DNA of 30,974 nt, from positions 1 to 30,974 of the forward strand of contig JAANSK020294822.1 of NCBI GenBank assembly GCA_011763485.2, written 5' to 3'. The DNA is from Isoetes engelmannii (Eukaryota > Streptophyta > Lycopodiopsida > Isoetales > Isoetaceae). This document shows, piece by piece, positions 1 through 10,500 of this stretch (its first letter is position 1; each line of letters opens with the position of its first letter). The notes beneath the pieces were generated by a model. It made no database searches and was not told where the DNA came from. It saw only the letters and a list, made by a program, of their open reading frames with translations. Both the position numbers and the translations under genes were made by a program.

Positions 1-289
1 TATGATGCAGGGTTGAGGAGTTCTCATTAACGGAGGTAACTAATCTGAATTTGTGTTTTCTTTTGTGTTTCATATCAATATCATGGACCACATGTACATG
101 CAACATGGCTTCATCTCAAGACATATACAACTGCAGTAGGTTTTTTGTCGTCATGCATGTTAACTTGAATTGCATTACACATTCATTGCTATTGAAAAGA
201 AAAAAGCATCTCATCCTTGGTTTGTGCAGCTTTATGAGTACCTAAAACTGTCGATTAGTATATGCACGCAATGAGGAGTTAACTAAAAG

Positions 290-1345
290 AGTGATATCTG
301 GTTACATTTTCTTGGCCTTGCCAGAACAGGGAACATAAAACTAGCAAAAGCTCTTTCAGAACTTGTATTTGATCGGATATTTTTATATCCTTCAACGTGA
401 AAGGAACTTAAGACAACATGAATAAGGGAGGGGGAGAACTAACTTGGATATCATCCTAGGTGTTGTGTGGTCAAAACCATTTGCAATCCTCCTTTTGGAA
501 GACTTAGACCAAGCTGATGCCACACTTAAAAGAGGATCATTGTTCAGGAATACGAAAAGACAAAAGTTTGTGAATCTCGTGGACGAGAAGTAAGCTTTGC
601 AAATGTTATTGTCACTGTGACATCCAGTTTGCAACCAAATTGTTCAAGCTCTAGAGCTTTTACTCTATTAGCAGAAGAAAAACTAAGCTCTAGAGCTTTT
701 ACTCTATTAGCAGAAGAAAAACTAGCAACACTACAGGGTAGGGAAATGAGATTACTGATGGAGCAGGTTGATGAGAATTTTTCTCACATTGATGATGTGA
801 GGCTGGTGTTTGTTGTATAATATAAATCATACTATGAAGTCCAAAAATTGATCGCTATACCACAACTACAGGCAACTCTAGAGAAGAAACGGAAAGCCAA
901 ATGTGTTGGCTTACTAAGCAGTTCTGGAAAAAGAGAAACAGAGGGCATGATGAGTTGTCCATTGGATTGGATCTAATCCTATCATTGGATGATTACGCAA
1001 GGCCACTTTTTGAAACATGACAGGTAGCAAATCCTAAAAGTAAAGGGTACATTATCGCACAGATACTTTGTCATTCAGGTGCTGAACAACTGTTTGATAA
1101 GAGCATCATGTTTTTGCCCTTTGATTTTGATGAAATTTCGAAGCGACTGCTAGAAACAATCAAAGATACAGCTACAAAATAATGTCTATGAGCACCCTCG
1201 TGGAAATTGACGTGAATGCTGTTGAGCATATAGTTGCTAGTATATGGGAAGAAGTCTATGGAACTAAAAACTTTGACAGATGGATAAACGAAGCCTTTGC
1301 AGATGGTATAACTCAAATGGCTCCTCGTTTCTATATACTTTCTTC
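290..1345 (+). pseudogene. SMAX1-LIKE (SMXL) ClpB-type pseudogene, C-terminal half
   Basis: SMXL proteins are ClpB/HSP101-like nuclear repressors in karrikin and strigolactone signalling; that is family knowledge. Seen here, in order: DIWLHFLGLARTGNIKLAKA at about 293, matching the degenerate second P-loop of SMXL; AILLLEDLDQAD at 483-518, the Walker-B region; ESRGREVSFANVIVTVTS at about 571, the DSxGREV motif; GLDLILSLDDYA at about 964, recalling the LDLNL EAR repression motif; LFDKSIMFLPFDFDEI at about 1089; and VEHIVASIWEEVYG then FDRWINEAF at about 1218-1300, the C-terminal helices. The order and spacing fit one gene, but the pieces fall in different frames with stops between them. A 39-bp tandem duplication interrupts it at about 646-723. 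Unspliced introns could explain part of the breaks, but not the frameshift near 567 inside a conserved block. No gene-specific symbol is justified. Confidence 0.6.
646..723 (+). repeat. 39-bp direct tandem duplication
   Basis: A unit containing CTCTAGAGCTTTTACTCTAT, followed by TAGCAGAAGAAAAACTA, occurs twice back to back with no visible difference. It sits inside the SMXL-like pseudogene. Thirteen codons are repeated (SSRAFTLLAEEKL twice). The identity of the copies implies a recent local duplication. Confidence 0.85.
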
Positions 1346-2361
1346 CTCCTATGGTCACTTATCATTTTTTGCAATGCCAATAGGTGTATTTGCTACAAAC
1401 TTTTGTTTGTAACATTAATACTCATGACAAGACCCCTAATAACTGCTATCCAACATTGCCAAGCATCCACTATCTGGTACTTCTGACATTCCAACCATAC
1501 TTAATTATCGAGAGTGTTCAACAATACAAATTTATCTGCTACATCTCAAGCATACACGCTACTAATGCTTGGATAGTAATTAACAAATTCGCCTCAAATG
1601 TTAGGTACATTGGTCAAATAATACATGGTGCTTCTTCATCATCTAACTCTTCAATAGTGGCATTGCTATATCATTTTGTAGGTTAATGTTCGCTTCTTCC
1701 ATGTGCTTGTATTTAATCTGATATGTGTATTATTCCTGCTCTTTACTGTGTTTCTATAGACTTTCTTCTGCCTACTGTCAGTTATCATTTTCTATAGTGT
1801 CAACTGGTGTACTTGCTACAAACTTTTGTTCATGTTCATGCTCATGCTCATGCATCATGCTAGGAAACGAGGATTGCAAGTTTGGAGTGGATGATGCTGG
1901 AAGGAATCTTCAAAAGTTTTCATTCTTGTCAACATACTCATGACAATGATCATTTGAACAACCTAGCATTATGGAAGGGAACAACTTCAAACTAAATCAC
2001 ATTCAAATATGCATTTTCAATGAAAATCAAGCACGTCATACTTTAAAATTTTTTGAGGGCGTCAAGCTTTATTCACCAATAAAAAAATAATAAAACAATA
2101 AAATGCAAAGACAGGACTATAACCCCAGCGAACAAACTAATCCGACTGAGCACATCCAGCTGTCTATGTATAAGAACGAATCTGAAGATAAACATGCCAA
2201 ATCATCACTTTTTTTTCCTTTGAGAACAATTATAAGCCTTAGCCTTAACAATTTTACTCTGCATCCATTGAAGAAGAATCTCATCTGCAGTACCCGTGCC
2301 CTTAAATACAAACAAACTCTAGTGTCGACCATAAAAGCCAACCACATGCAAGATGAAAAGA
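1346..2361. other. Intergenic AT-rich stretch, no gene recognised
   Basis: No coding similarity is visible on either strand. A diverged ~55-bp segment occurs twice, at about 1358-1412 and 1777-1832; both contain GCTACAAACTTTTGTT. A short imperfect microsatellite based on TCATGC lies at about 1829-1858. The small ORFs here have no recognisable motif. Confidence 0.6.
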
Positions 2362-2850
2362 TCATTTCCGCAATTTGGGCCACGCATCAGGATAAATAGC
2401 GAGCAAAATTTGCTGGCTAGATCGAGAAGTGCCAAACAGGGTTAACAACCAAGGCCATGCCTGCCGAAGCCGCTCACACAAGTAGAAATAATGCTCAATG
2501 CTCTCAACCCTTTGCTTACATAAAGGACAGAGCTCTAAAATCCGATTATCGATTTCATGGACTAGCCTATTGAGATCGAGGCATCTATGGATCACTTGCC
2601 ATCACAGAACTGCCTCTTTGGGATGAAGCAACTTATCCCATACCCATGTCCAAACACTTTCCCATTGTGGCTCAGGGACTTGAAGATGCCATCTATTTGA
2701 CGGAGGCAAGATTTCAGAATGCAGAAGCAATATATTATCAGAAGAAATAATGCGCCATGTCTTGACACCCTGATTGCAGCCCCATACAACTACTTCAATT
2801 TGTGGGCCAGAATTCGTGGCAACAATGCAGGAATACGAGTCCAAATTACA
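2362..2850 (-). mobile_element. LINE fragment, C-terminal zf-RVT region
   Basis: Read on the - strand, this stretch ends in ELCPLCKQRVESIEHYFYLC followed by ERLRQAWPWL. That is the CxxC...H...C zinc-binding module (zf-RVT) found after the reverse transcriptase in plant L1-type retrotransposons. Upstream in the element lie VWTWVWDKLLHPKEAVL and CWQVIHRCLDLNRL, which match the W...W...K...F.W region of the same domain. The two halves are in different frames, so the copy is dead. No reverse-transcriptase core remains. Target-site duplications were not identified. Confidence 0.75.
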
Positions 2851-2870
2851 TGCATGATTTTCTTAAATTA

Positions 2871-4741
2871 GCATTTAACCATTGTCTAGGGCCAAAGCGG
2901 CATAGATCACGAAGAAGCATGAATAGTATTAAGAGCCATATGAGAGTTGCAGTCCCTGAAGGCAACATTTGAGCCTAGCTCTCGTTTGCCATCTGAGATA
3001 TCAATTGCTCTCATTCGAGGTACCATTTCTGAAGGCTTCTTTGTAAGGACATTATACAGTGATTGTTCAGGGGTGAAAGATGTTGGGAATTTATATGCAT
3101 TATATGTATGACCTAGATTGGGAAGATAAAACATGTTGAACCCTTGGCTTCATTTTTGGCACATGATATGGTCGGTTGTTGACCTTATGCAGAAAGCATA
3201 CACATAGGCAAACATCACCTGAAGGTAACATTTGAGCATCTCATTGCAGAAAAATGCATGCCAAAGCCAATGGTCTCAATCAAACCCATGGTTTAGGAAA
3301 AAAAAAGCCAGAAAAAACAAAATACACAATCCAATGGTTCGCATGAACCCTCTGCAGAACCTGTGCCTACAAAATTGACCTATGAAATTGCAAGCGGCCT
3401 GCCTAAGCCTGTGCAATCCTGTGCAATCTTTGCACAAGCCTGTGCAAAATCCTGTGCAGAACCCTGTGCAGAAGCTTATGCAGGAAGCTGAATGCCTGCA
3501 TTGGATCAGACTCCTCTGCCGCAGAAGAAGCCCCTGAATTAGGCTGCCGGAATTGAGGCATCTGAATTATGAATCAGATTGCCGGAATTCAAGCACATCT
3601 ATCACTGAAACCCTGCAACCGTAACCAGGCTGGAGGAATGTGACCTCCAGGCCGGAACGGCCCTACCAGAGCCCACCACCAACCTATTCGTCACTGCCCT
3701 TCACCTGCATTCAACTCCAACATTGTCACACAAGAGGAAATTGCAATAAAAAAAGGATCAGTAGTTTGCAAGGGCTTCAAGATCTGCCCTGCCCCATGAA
3801 TCCGGCATGCAATCAGGACCCCTTGGCAGCTCCTCAGCCAAAATAAGAAACCAGTGAGAACCCTTATCTCCACGCCCTTAAATTTCGCCAAACCTTTCTT
3901 TACCACTGGTAGGAAATCCAACGGAAAAAACACACAAATATAGAAACTAGACCATTAACTGCAGTTAAGCTCCTAAAACCCCACAAAATATACGGTTTCT
4001 TATACACTACGTCCTAGGAATCATAGTCCCAACCACTGCCTGAAGCTCCTGCAATACTAAACTAAAAAGTGCAAGATTATGCCTTATCATTTATGAATGC
4101 TTCTTCTTAAGGACATTATACTTGTAAGTGACTGGATCATCTGAATACAACATATGCTAGTAGAAACTTGTCTTTCACCTCCTAGTGTTTGTGGAGACCA
4201 CAAAACACTAATTTTATAGACTTTTATGAATAGTCATTTTCCATTCACCAAACCCTCTTTTTTGGCCTAAACCCCCTTTTTTGGGCCTACCATTGGCCAA
4301 ATCATACTGAAGAGATAATTTGGGAACCTTTGGGAACCTTCTTGCATTGCTGTTCGAATTATTGTGGCAGTTTCGAAAGTTCTTATGTTGATTTGTGACT
4401 ATGGGTTTACGTCTACAGCATTTTGCCACGTGGAGAAGGCAAAGCAGCCATTGCCACGTTTCAACCAGTTCTTCTCCCCGGAGCCTTTGCAGCTCCGGCA
4501 CCACAGTGTGGCTGTCTAATTTCATCTCTCGTTTAATATCGATTTCTTGAAAGGGCCGATGTCAAATGGTTCTCCTTGGAGAACAACTGTTTTTCCCACT
4601 TGATGACTTTTGTAAGCACTCAGATCCATGCAATTTGGAGCTGGAATGATGGAACTTCTGTAGCCGAGATTCACACAATTGGATTTATTTTCTGAATCGA
4701 GTTATTGAAAATTACTCAAGAGTCTAAAGAGCTGGTTCATA
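2871..4741. other. Upstream flank of VPS13, no confident gene
   Basis: About 1.9 kb without a recognised gene. It must hold the VPS13 promoter and 5' leader, but I cannot place a TATA box or transcription start. A - strand ORF at 2907-3134 (starting MFYLPNLGHTYNAYKFP) has a protein-like composition but no family I recognise. A cluster of short CCTGTGCA-type repeats lies at 3410-3480. A short duplicated pyrimidine-rich motif ending TTTTTTGG lies at about 4255-4290. Confidence 0.5.
3412..3482. repeat. Irregular CCTGTGCA repeats
   Basis: The octamer CCTGTGCA, followed by A or G, recurs about five times in roughly 70 bases with variable spacers of 5-11 bases. It has no coding potential, and the spacing is too irregular for a CRISPR array. 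Confidence 0.6.
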
Positions 4742-7543
4742 ATGCTGGAGGAGTACGTAGCATTCTACTTAGAGAAGTACTTAGGGAAGTATGTCAAAGG
4801 AGTATCCAAGGAAGCTTTGAAGATTAGTGCATGGCAAGGTATGTGATACTTTCAAGGGCTTTAGAGTTTTACAAAGAACAATCGGCTAAAAAGCAGATAG
4901 CTGGTAAATTATCCTTATTGCTTCCACAGACTTATAAATCCTGAATGTCTAAGACACACTTGCAGCATGCGAAATTGCAATACTGTTTATTCCATGTATT
5001 GAGTCTCAAGCTTCCTGCAGGCAATGTGGAGCTTACAAATATGCAACTTAAGCCTGAAGCTTTGAATGACTTGAAGCTACCAATTAAAGTCAAAGCTGGA
5101 TTTTTGGGATCCGTGAAGCTAAAGGTGGTTGATTTTTCTATCAAATTGGTGATGAAGTGTATTTTGATTTTCCATCTTGGCATGCTTGCAATTCCAGATT
5201 CCATGGAGCAGACTGGGCCAGGAACCTGTAATAGTCTTTCTTGACAGGATATTTATCCTGGCTGAGCCTGCATACAGAGTGGAAAGTGGAGATGATACTG
5301 CCCTTCAAGAATCGAAGCGACGGCATGTGAATGTATGTAGATTCTGACAAAGAATGCTTCATTTGCTTTGAGACTTTATCATTTGTTGGGTGAGGTTCTG
5401 AAGTGGAATGAAATGCAGGAAGCAGAGAGGTCATTTACGAATTCTTCAGAAGTAGAGACGAAGAAACAAGTGGTAGAATTTTAACTTTTCATATGCATGT
5501 ATATATTTTAAGTTATTTTGCCTGAAAATAGCAGTTTTATAATTTAATAATATGTCTTGGTGTTACATTTATTAGTGTACTTGTGATAATAACATCTTTA
5601 ATAGTATGTCTTGTTATTAGTCCCGTGTACAATAACAGCCTTTTGATCACGTGTTAGCAGGATAATTCGTGGTTGGGATCCTTGATTAGCACAATAATTG
5701 GAAATTTGAAGCTTTCAATTACGAATATTCACATTAGATATGAGGATGCCGAGAGGTAGGCATACTTATTCCAGTTCTTAGTAGAAAATGTCCTGGTCTT
5801 TATGTTGGGTAAATATCTAACTGGTTGTTGCTATGTTAGCAATCCTGGTTATCCATTTGCTGCTGGGATTACATTAGAAAAGCTTGCAGCTGTTACAGTC
5901 GATGAAAGTGGCCATGAAATATTTGTCACAGTTGATGCGTTGGACAAAATACAAAAGGTATCAAGTTAAGAAGTACCATACTTTCTGAACGTGCTTGCAG
6001 CGCTAACTTGTTGACAGCATTGAGCAGTCAAAAGGAAGAGAAGTTAGTCATTATTTCACTTAACACAGAGTACTACCCCATTTACTTCTGCAGTTAGGTG
6101 AATTGAGACGGATGGCAGTTTATTTCAACCCAGAAAGCAAACCATGGGATAAATCATGGGCAAACATGTCACCCAGTGAATGGAGTGAAGTATGTATATC
6201 TGCATTGCAGCTATAGACACAAGCAACCTTTTATGTTTAGAAGCTCCTGACATGTTGTTGCACAGATATTTGAACCAGCAATCTTGATACATGAATTATC
6301 TGCCGACGAACAAAATTTTTTGCTTCATCCAGTGGATGGTACTGCAAAGTACACCAAAGTTGGTGCCAAAGATGCTAGAAGTCCAAACAAGCCTGCTCAA
6401 ATAGCATCCATTTTACTCGATGATGTTACATTGTCTTTATCTGAGGCATGCAAGTTTGCTTTTGTCTTGGATTTTCCATATTCAGTGCTAATTCGTGATG
6501 CATGTTTTGTATAGTTACAATATAGAGATATGCTTAAACTAGCTGACAACATGGCAGCTTTTAATAAGCGTCTACAGTATGCCCATTATCGTCCACAAAT
6601 TGCACTCAAAGAAAACAAACGGGCATGGTGGCAATATGCATATAAAGCTGTTAGCGGAAACCTTAGGAAAGCCAGGTAAAATTGAGCTTTTGAATTGAAG
6701 TATGCTGACATATTTCTGATATATAATTATGTCATGATGTAGTGGGCGTTTGAGCTGGGAGCAAGTGCTGCATTTTGCCCGACTAAGGAAAAAATACGTC
6801 TCTCTTTATGTCTCATGTCTGCTTTCAAATCCTAATCGCAATACTTGTGATGATAATGAAGAAATACAGAGGCTTGATCGAGAGCTGGATGCGGAAGTCA
6901 TAATTCAATGGAGGTGAAAGTTCAAAGCTTGCAAATATACATGTCCATTTATTGTTTGTGCTTTTGATTGTTTTCTAACCAAGTAGGTTACATTTCGTTG
7001 CATTCACAACTTAAATTCTAAACGACTTTTCGAACTTTCTTGATCACGTAGAATCCTTGCTCACACTTTCGTCAACCAATCTCGAGCTCAGAATGATGAG
7101 AAGGAAAGGAGGAGCTCAAATAGGTCATGGTGGTGGTTTGGGTGGTAAGTCATCTATCAAACCAGAATTTGTTCTCTAATTGGAACTTATGGTAATTTTC
7201 ATCATATAATCAATGCAGGGGAGATCAATCGGATGAAGATGCAGAGCAACCACAGAACTTATCTGATGAAGATTGGCAGAAATTAAATGACGTAATTGGC
7301 TATAGGGAAGGAGTGCCTTCTCTTCTTGTACCTGGGCAAGATCCTCCAGATATGTTGCATACTGTCTTAGATATTCACATGAACCACAATGCCTCTGAAC
7401 TGTTGGATGATAGACGAGTAAATGTACTGAAACTTGCAGCAGAGGACATTGCATGCCTTGTGAAACTGTATTCAAGGACTAAGATAATTGACTTGAAACT
7501 CAAGTCTTATCAAATTTCTTCTCCAGAAGGGCTACTCGCAGAG
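4742..7543 (+). other. VPS13: VPS13 exons 1-12: chorein N-terminal region
   Basis: These exons encode residues 1 to about 542. Residues 1-115 are the chorein N domain, which scoops lipid from the donor membrane in characterised VPS13 proteins. Visible landmarks are SAWQGNVELTNMQLKPEAL, KVKAGFLGSVKLK, IPWSRLGQEPVIVFLDRIF, SWLGSLISTIIGNLKLSI and NIHIRYEDAES followed by NPGYPFAAGITLEKL. These match the most conserved part of the family almost word for word. The later WWWFGWGD motif across exons 11-12 and the DEDWQKLNDVIGY segment are also typical of plant VPS13. The linker in exons 3-4 between the DRIF motif and SWLGS is short and diverged. Eleven introns here are short, about 66-191 bp, and intron 8 appears to start with GC. 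Confidence 0.93.
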
Positions 7544-10500
7544 GTTGTGTCATCAATTGGTGTCGTACTGTGTCTAATCCTTATATCGAAATGTGTAATA
7601 ATTTTGAACATGGATATATAGAGTGCTGCCGAAATTGATGCATTGAATACTAGTTTCACCTATTTACCAATGAAAAGCGACCTAGACTGGAGCTTAACGG
7701 TCAACGCAGCCCCCTGTTACATAATGGTGAGGAGCTTATGACCTGCTCTCACTTCTAGTAGTTCTTTATTGTGTCTGACCAAATTCGTGTATCAGTACCT
7801 GAAGGAGAGTATAAATAGAGTTACAAGCTTTTTCCAGAGTCAGCAAGCTGTGAGCCGTGAGGTTGCTTTGCAGACTGCAGTAGCTTTACAGGTATGCTTT
7901 TTATAGCCTAGTTTCTGTGGTTGTTTTGTCTGACAAGCAGACTGGTACCAGTTTATAACCAATATTTGTTCTTAGACAACATTAGAGGAGGTTGCACGGA
8001 ATGCTCAACAGCAAATCAATGAAGCTCTGAAGAATCAGCCAAGGTAAATTGGGATACACAAATTGCTCTTGCTTGCAAGTATCTCTCTCTCACTGGAAGA
8101 AGTGCTCCATCTAGACATGGTTCACAAATACACTGCTCCCTTGAATCTTAGTTCTTACATTCCCATTTCAGGATGGTAATCTTAGTTTACAAAGTGCATC
8201 GGTAATAAGCTTTACAAAGTGCATTGAAAACTGAGTTTTGAGTCCACTAGTGCTCTTTCATAAACTAGTGGATCGTCATTTTCTAAGGGCACCATTTCTG
8301 TTCTAACTCTGCTTGCATTGTGTGGAAAAATGTTTTGATTATCCTCTACCTTTTCCCACAATCGAGTTGCCTGTCCCAAAAGCAATTATTTTGTACTTTT
8401 TTGGTACAAATATTTGATACGCTAGCAGATCTTTTGTTGATGAGGTACTTGAAATCCTGGGAGACTGCTAGGAAAAGGCGTGATGCTGATGTTAGAGTTA
8501 GTAAAGACAGAAGTGTAATGTCTAGCTATTGATGGTATTTGCTGCAGGTGATTGATCATCTCATATTTTGTAAAGACAGAAGTGTAATGTCTATGCTATT
8601 GATGGTATTTGCAGCAGGTGGTTGATCATCTCATATTTTGTAGGTTTTCATTGCATCTGGATATTGCTGCTCCGAAAGTGACAATACCAACCAACTTCTA
8701 CCCCAGAGCAGATCAGGAAACAAAACTTATGGTAGACCTTGGGCATTTTACGTTAAAGACAGAACAGGTAATAACAATGACATCTGTTTCTGTCTTTACT
8801 TATTTTGGATATATGGCTGATATATGTGCGCATTCTTTTTTCTTAAAAGGAGGGACACCGTGCTGGCTCCTTGGATGAAAATGAGCTTTACATGCATTTT
8901 AGGATCTGTCTAAATGATATATCGGCATTCCTGGTTGATGGCTTATATAATTGGAATGAACACCAGAATGATCCATCGCAAAAGCAACGGGAAATGCTTT
9001 TGCCCATTCTTGACAAATGTGGGATATATGCTGTGATGCAGCAGGTTGTTCATTGATTGACGATTTTATTATATTAGCATTTATAACATCATTTTTGATG
9101 CAAATGTCTTTACAGATATGTGTACCTCACCCTTTGCTTCCAACCACAAGAGTGGCATTGAGATTTCCATATCTTAGGTTGCATATGTCCCCAGCAAGAT
9201 ATCATAGGATTTTGCAAGTTCTGGATGTTTTCCAAACTGGTGACAACTCAGAGAAGGCTGCGAGACCATGGGATCCTGCTGATTTCGAAGGAGAACTTTC
9301 TGTTTTAGCTTGGAAGGTATGCCGAATATGCCATTATCTTTTCTGTTTTGAGTGTATTGAGCATCTTTTCTAGGGGTTTTGGGGCTTTTTTTTTTTCAAT
9401 CTGGTTGAAGGCCTCAACCTTTGAAAAGGAAGAGTTGTAAAAACTCTTAAACCGAAATGTACCTAATTACATGAGGCAGCAGCGTGGTTGCTGAATGGTA
9501 AGGAAGACTATTGAATGGAATATTCGTTTTGTTAACATATCTAATTTGGTTCTTGTGACGTAGCTGTTATTAGTTGTAATGCATGGTCAATGAAAAAGAT
9601 GTTGAGAGGTAAATTTGGGATGCTGAACTTTATTCGAGGAAAGAACACAGAAATTCACAAGTTTGTGGGCACTGAAGGTTATTGAATGACCAACAGAAGA
9701 GAACGGAATTATGCTTCCTTTGAAGCACGTAAAGCAACCATAGTACATCTGTGTCTATGTAGTTAAGGATAAAAACATGTTCATCATCTTAGTCATCAAT
9801 TCATACAGTTTGGATTAGCCGTTTCTGATGTTTCGTGGTGTATGGTTTGATCTCTTGCTACAAACTCTGTAGGGTGTGGGGAATAGAGAAGCCATCTGGC
9901 AGCATAAATATGGAGCCCTGGCTGGTCCTTTCTTATACATATTAGAGTCACAGACATCCTCAAGTATTGAACACCATGTCAGGTAATTGAATGTCAATTC
10001 TTCCTTATTGATAGATGTGCAAGCTTGTCTCATCTTCGTAATGGTTATGCAGCCTTATTGGAAAAAAACTATACTCTATGCCTCCGGACTGTCTTGGAGG
10101 TGCCAAACACGTTCTTGCAATTTATGATGCAAATAAATCTGCAAAGCAGGTAAGTGGAGGGTACACTTAGGTGACTGTTTGGTTTATTGTCTGCAGCCTG
10201 ATACATGTGTTTTCCTTATCAAAATTGAGATACTTCCTTGATCTCGAATGGTTTGATCCATCTGCTGGGGTCTATAAGGGCTAAAAAATATACTATCAGA
10301 AAGTTGTACATATTGACCACATTTCAAGGTCATTGCTAAAGAACAGTTTGAAGTAGATTTAATGTTCAAGGAGACAAAATGAAATGGTCTAGGCACTAGA
10401 GGAACAAGTTCTTTGAAGCAAGAAACATAGGAAGGATATCAGAGTCAGATAACAGAAAGAATGGAAGAGCTGATACTATCAAGTAGAAATCTTTTTATCT

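Noticed and set aside
3412-3482. CRISPR-like short repeats
   Set aside because: The CCTGTGCA words are only 8 bases long with unequal spacers of a few bases. This is a plant nuclear region with simple repeats.
4214-4525. A 103-residue - strand ORF just upstream of VPS13
   Set aside because: No recognisable domain and a low-complexity composition. No evidence of a gene beyond the open frame.
4500-4741. Promoter elements or transcription start for VPS13
   Set aside because: TA-rich words are common throughout the region, and none is placed or conserved well enough to call.
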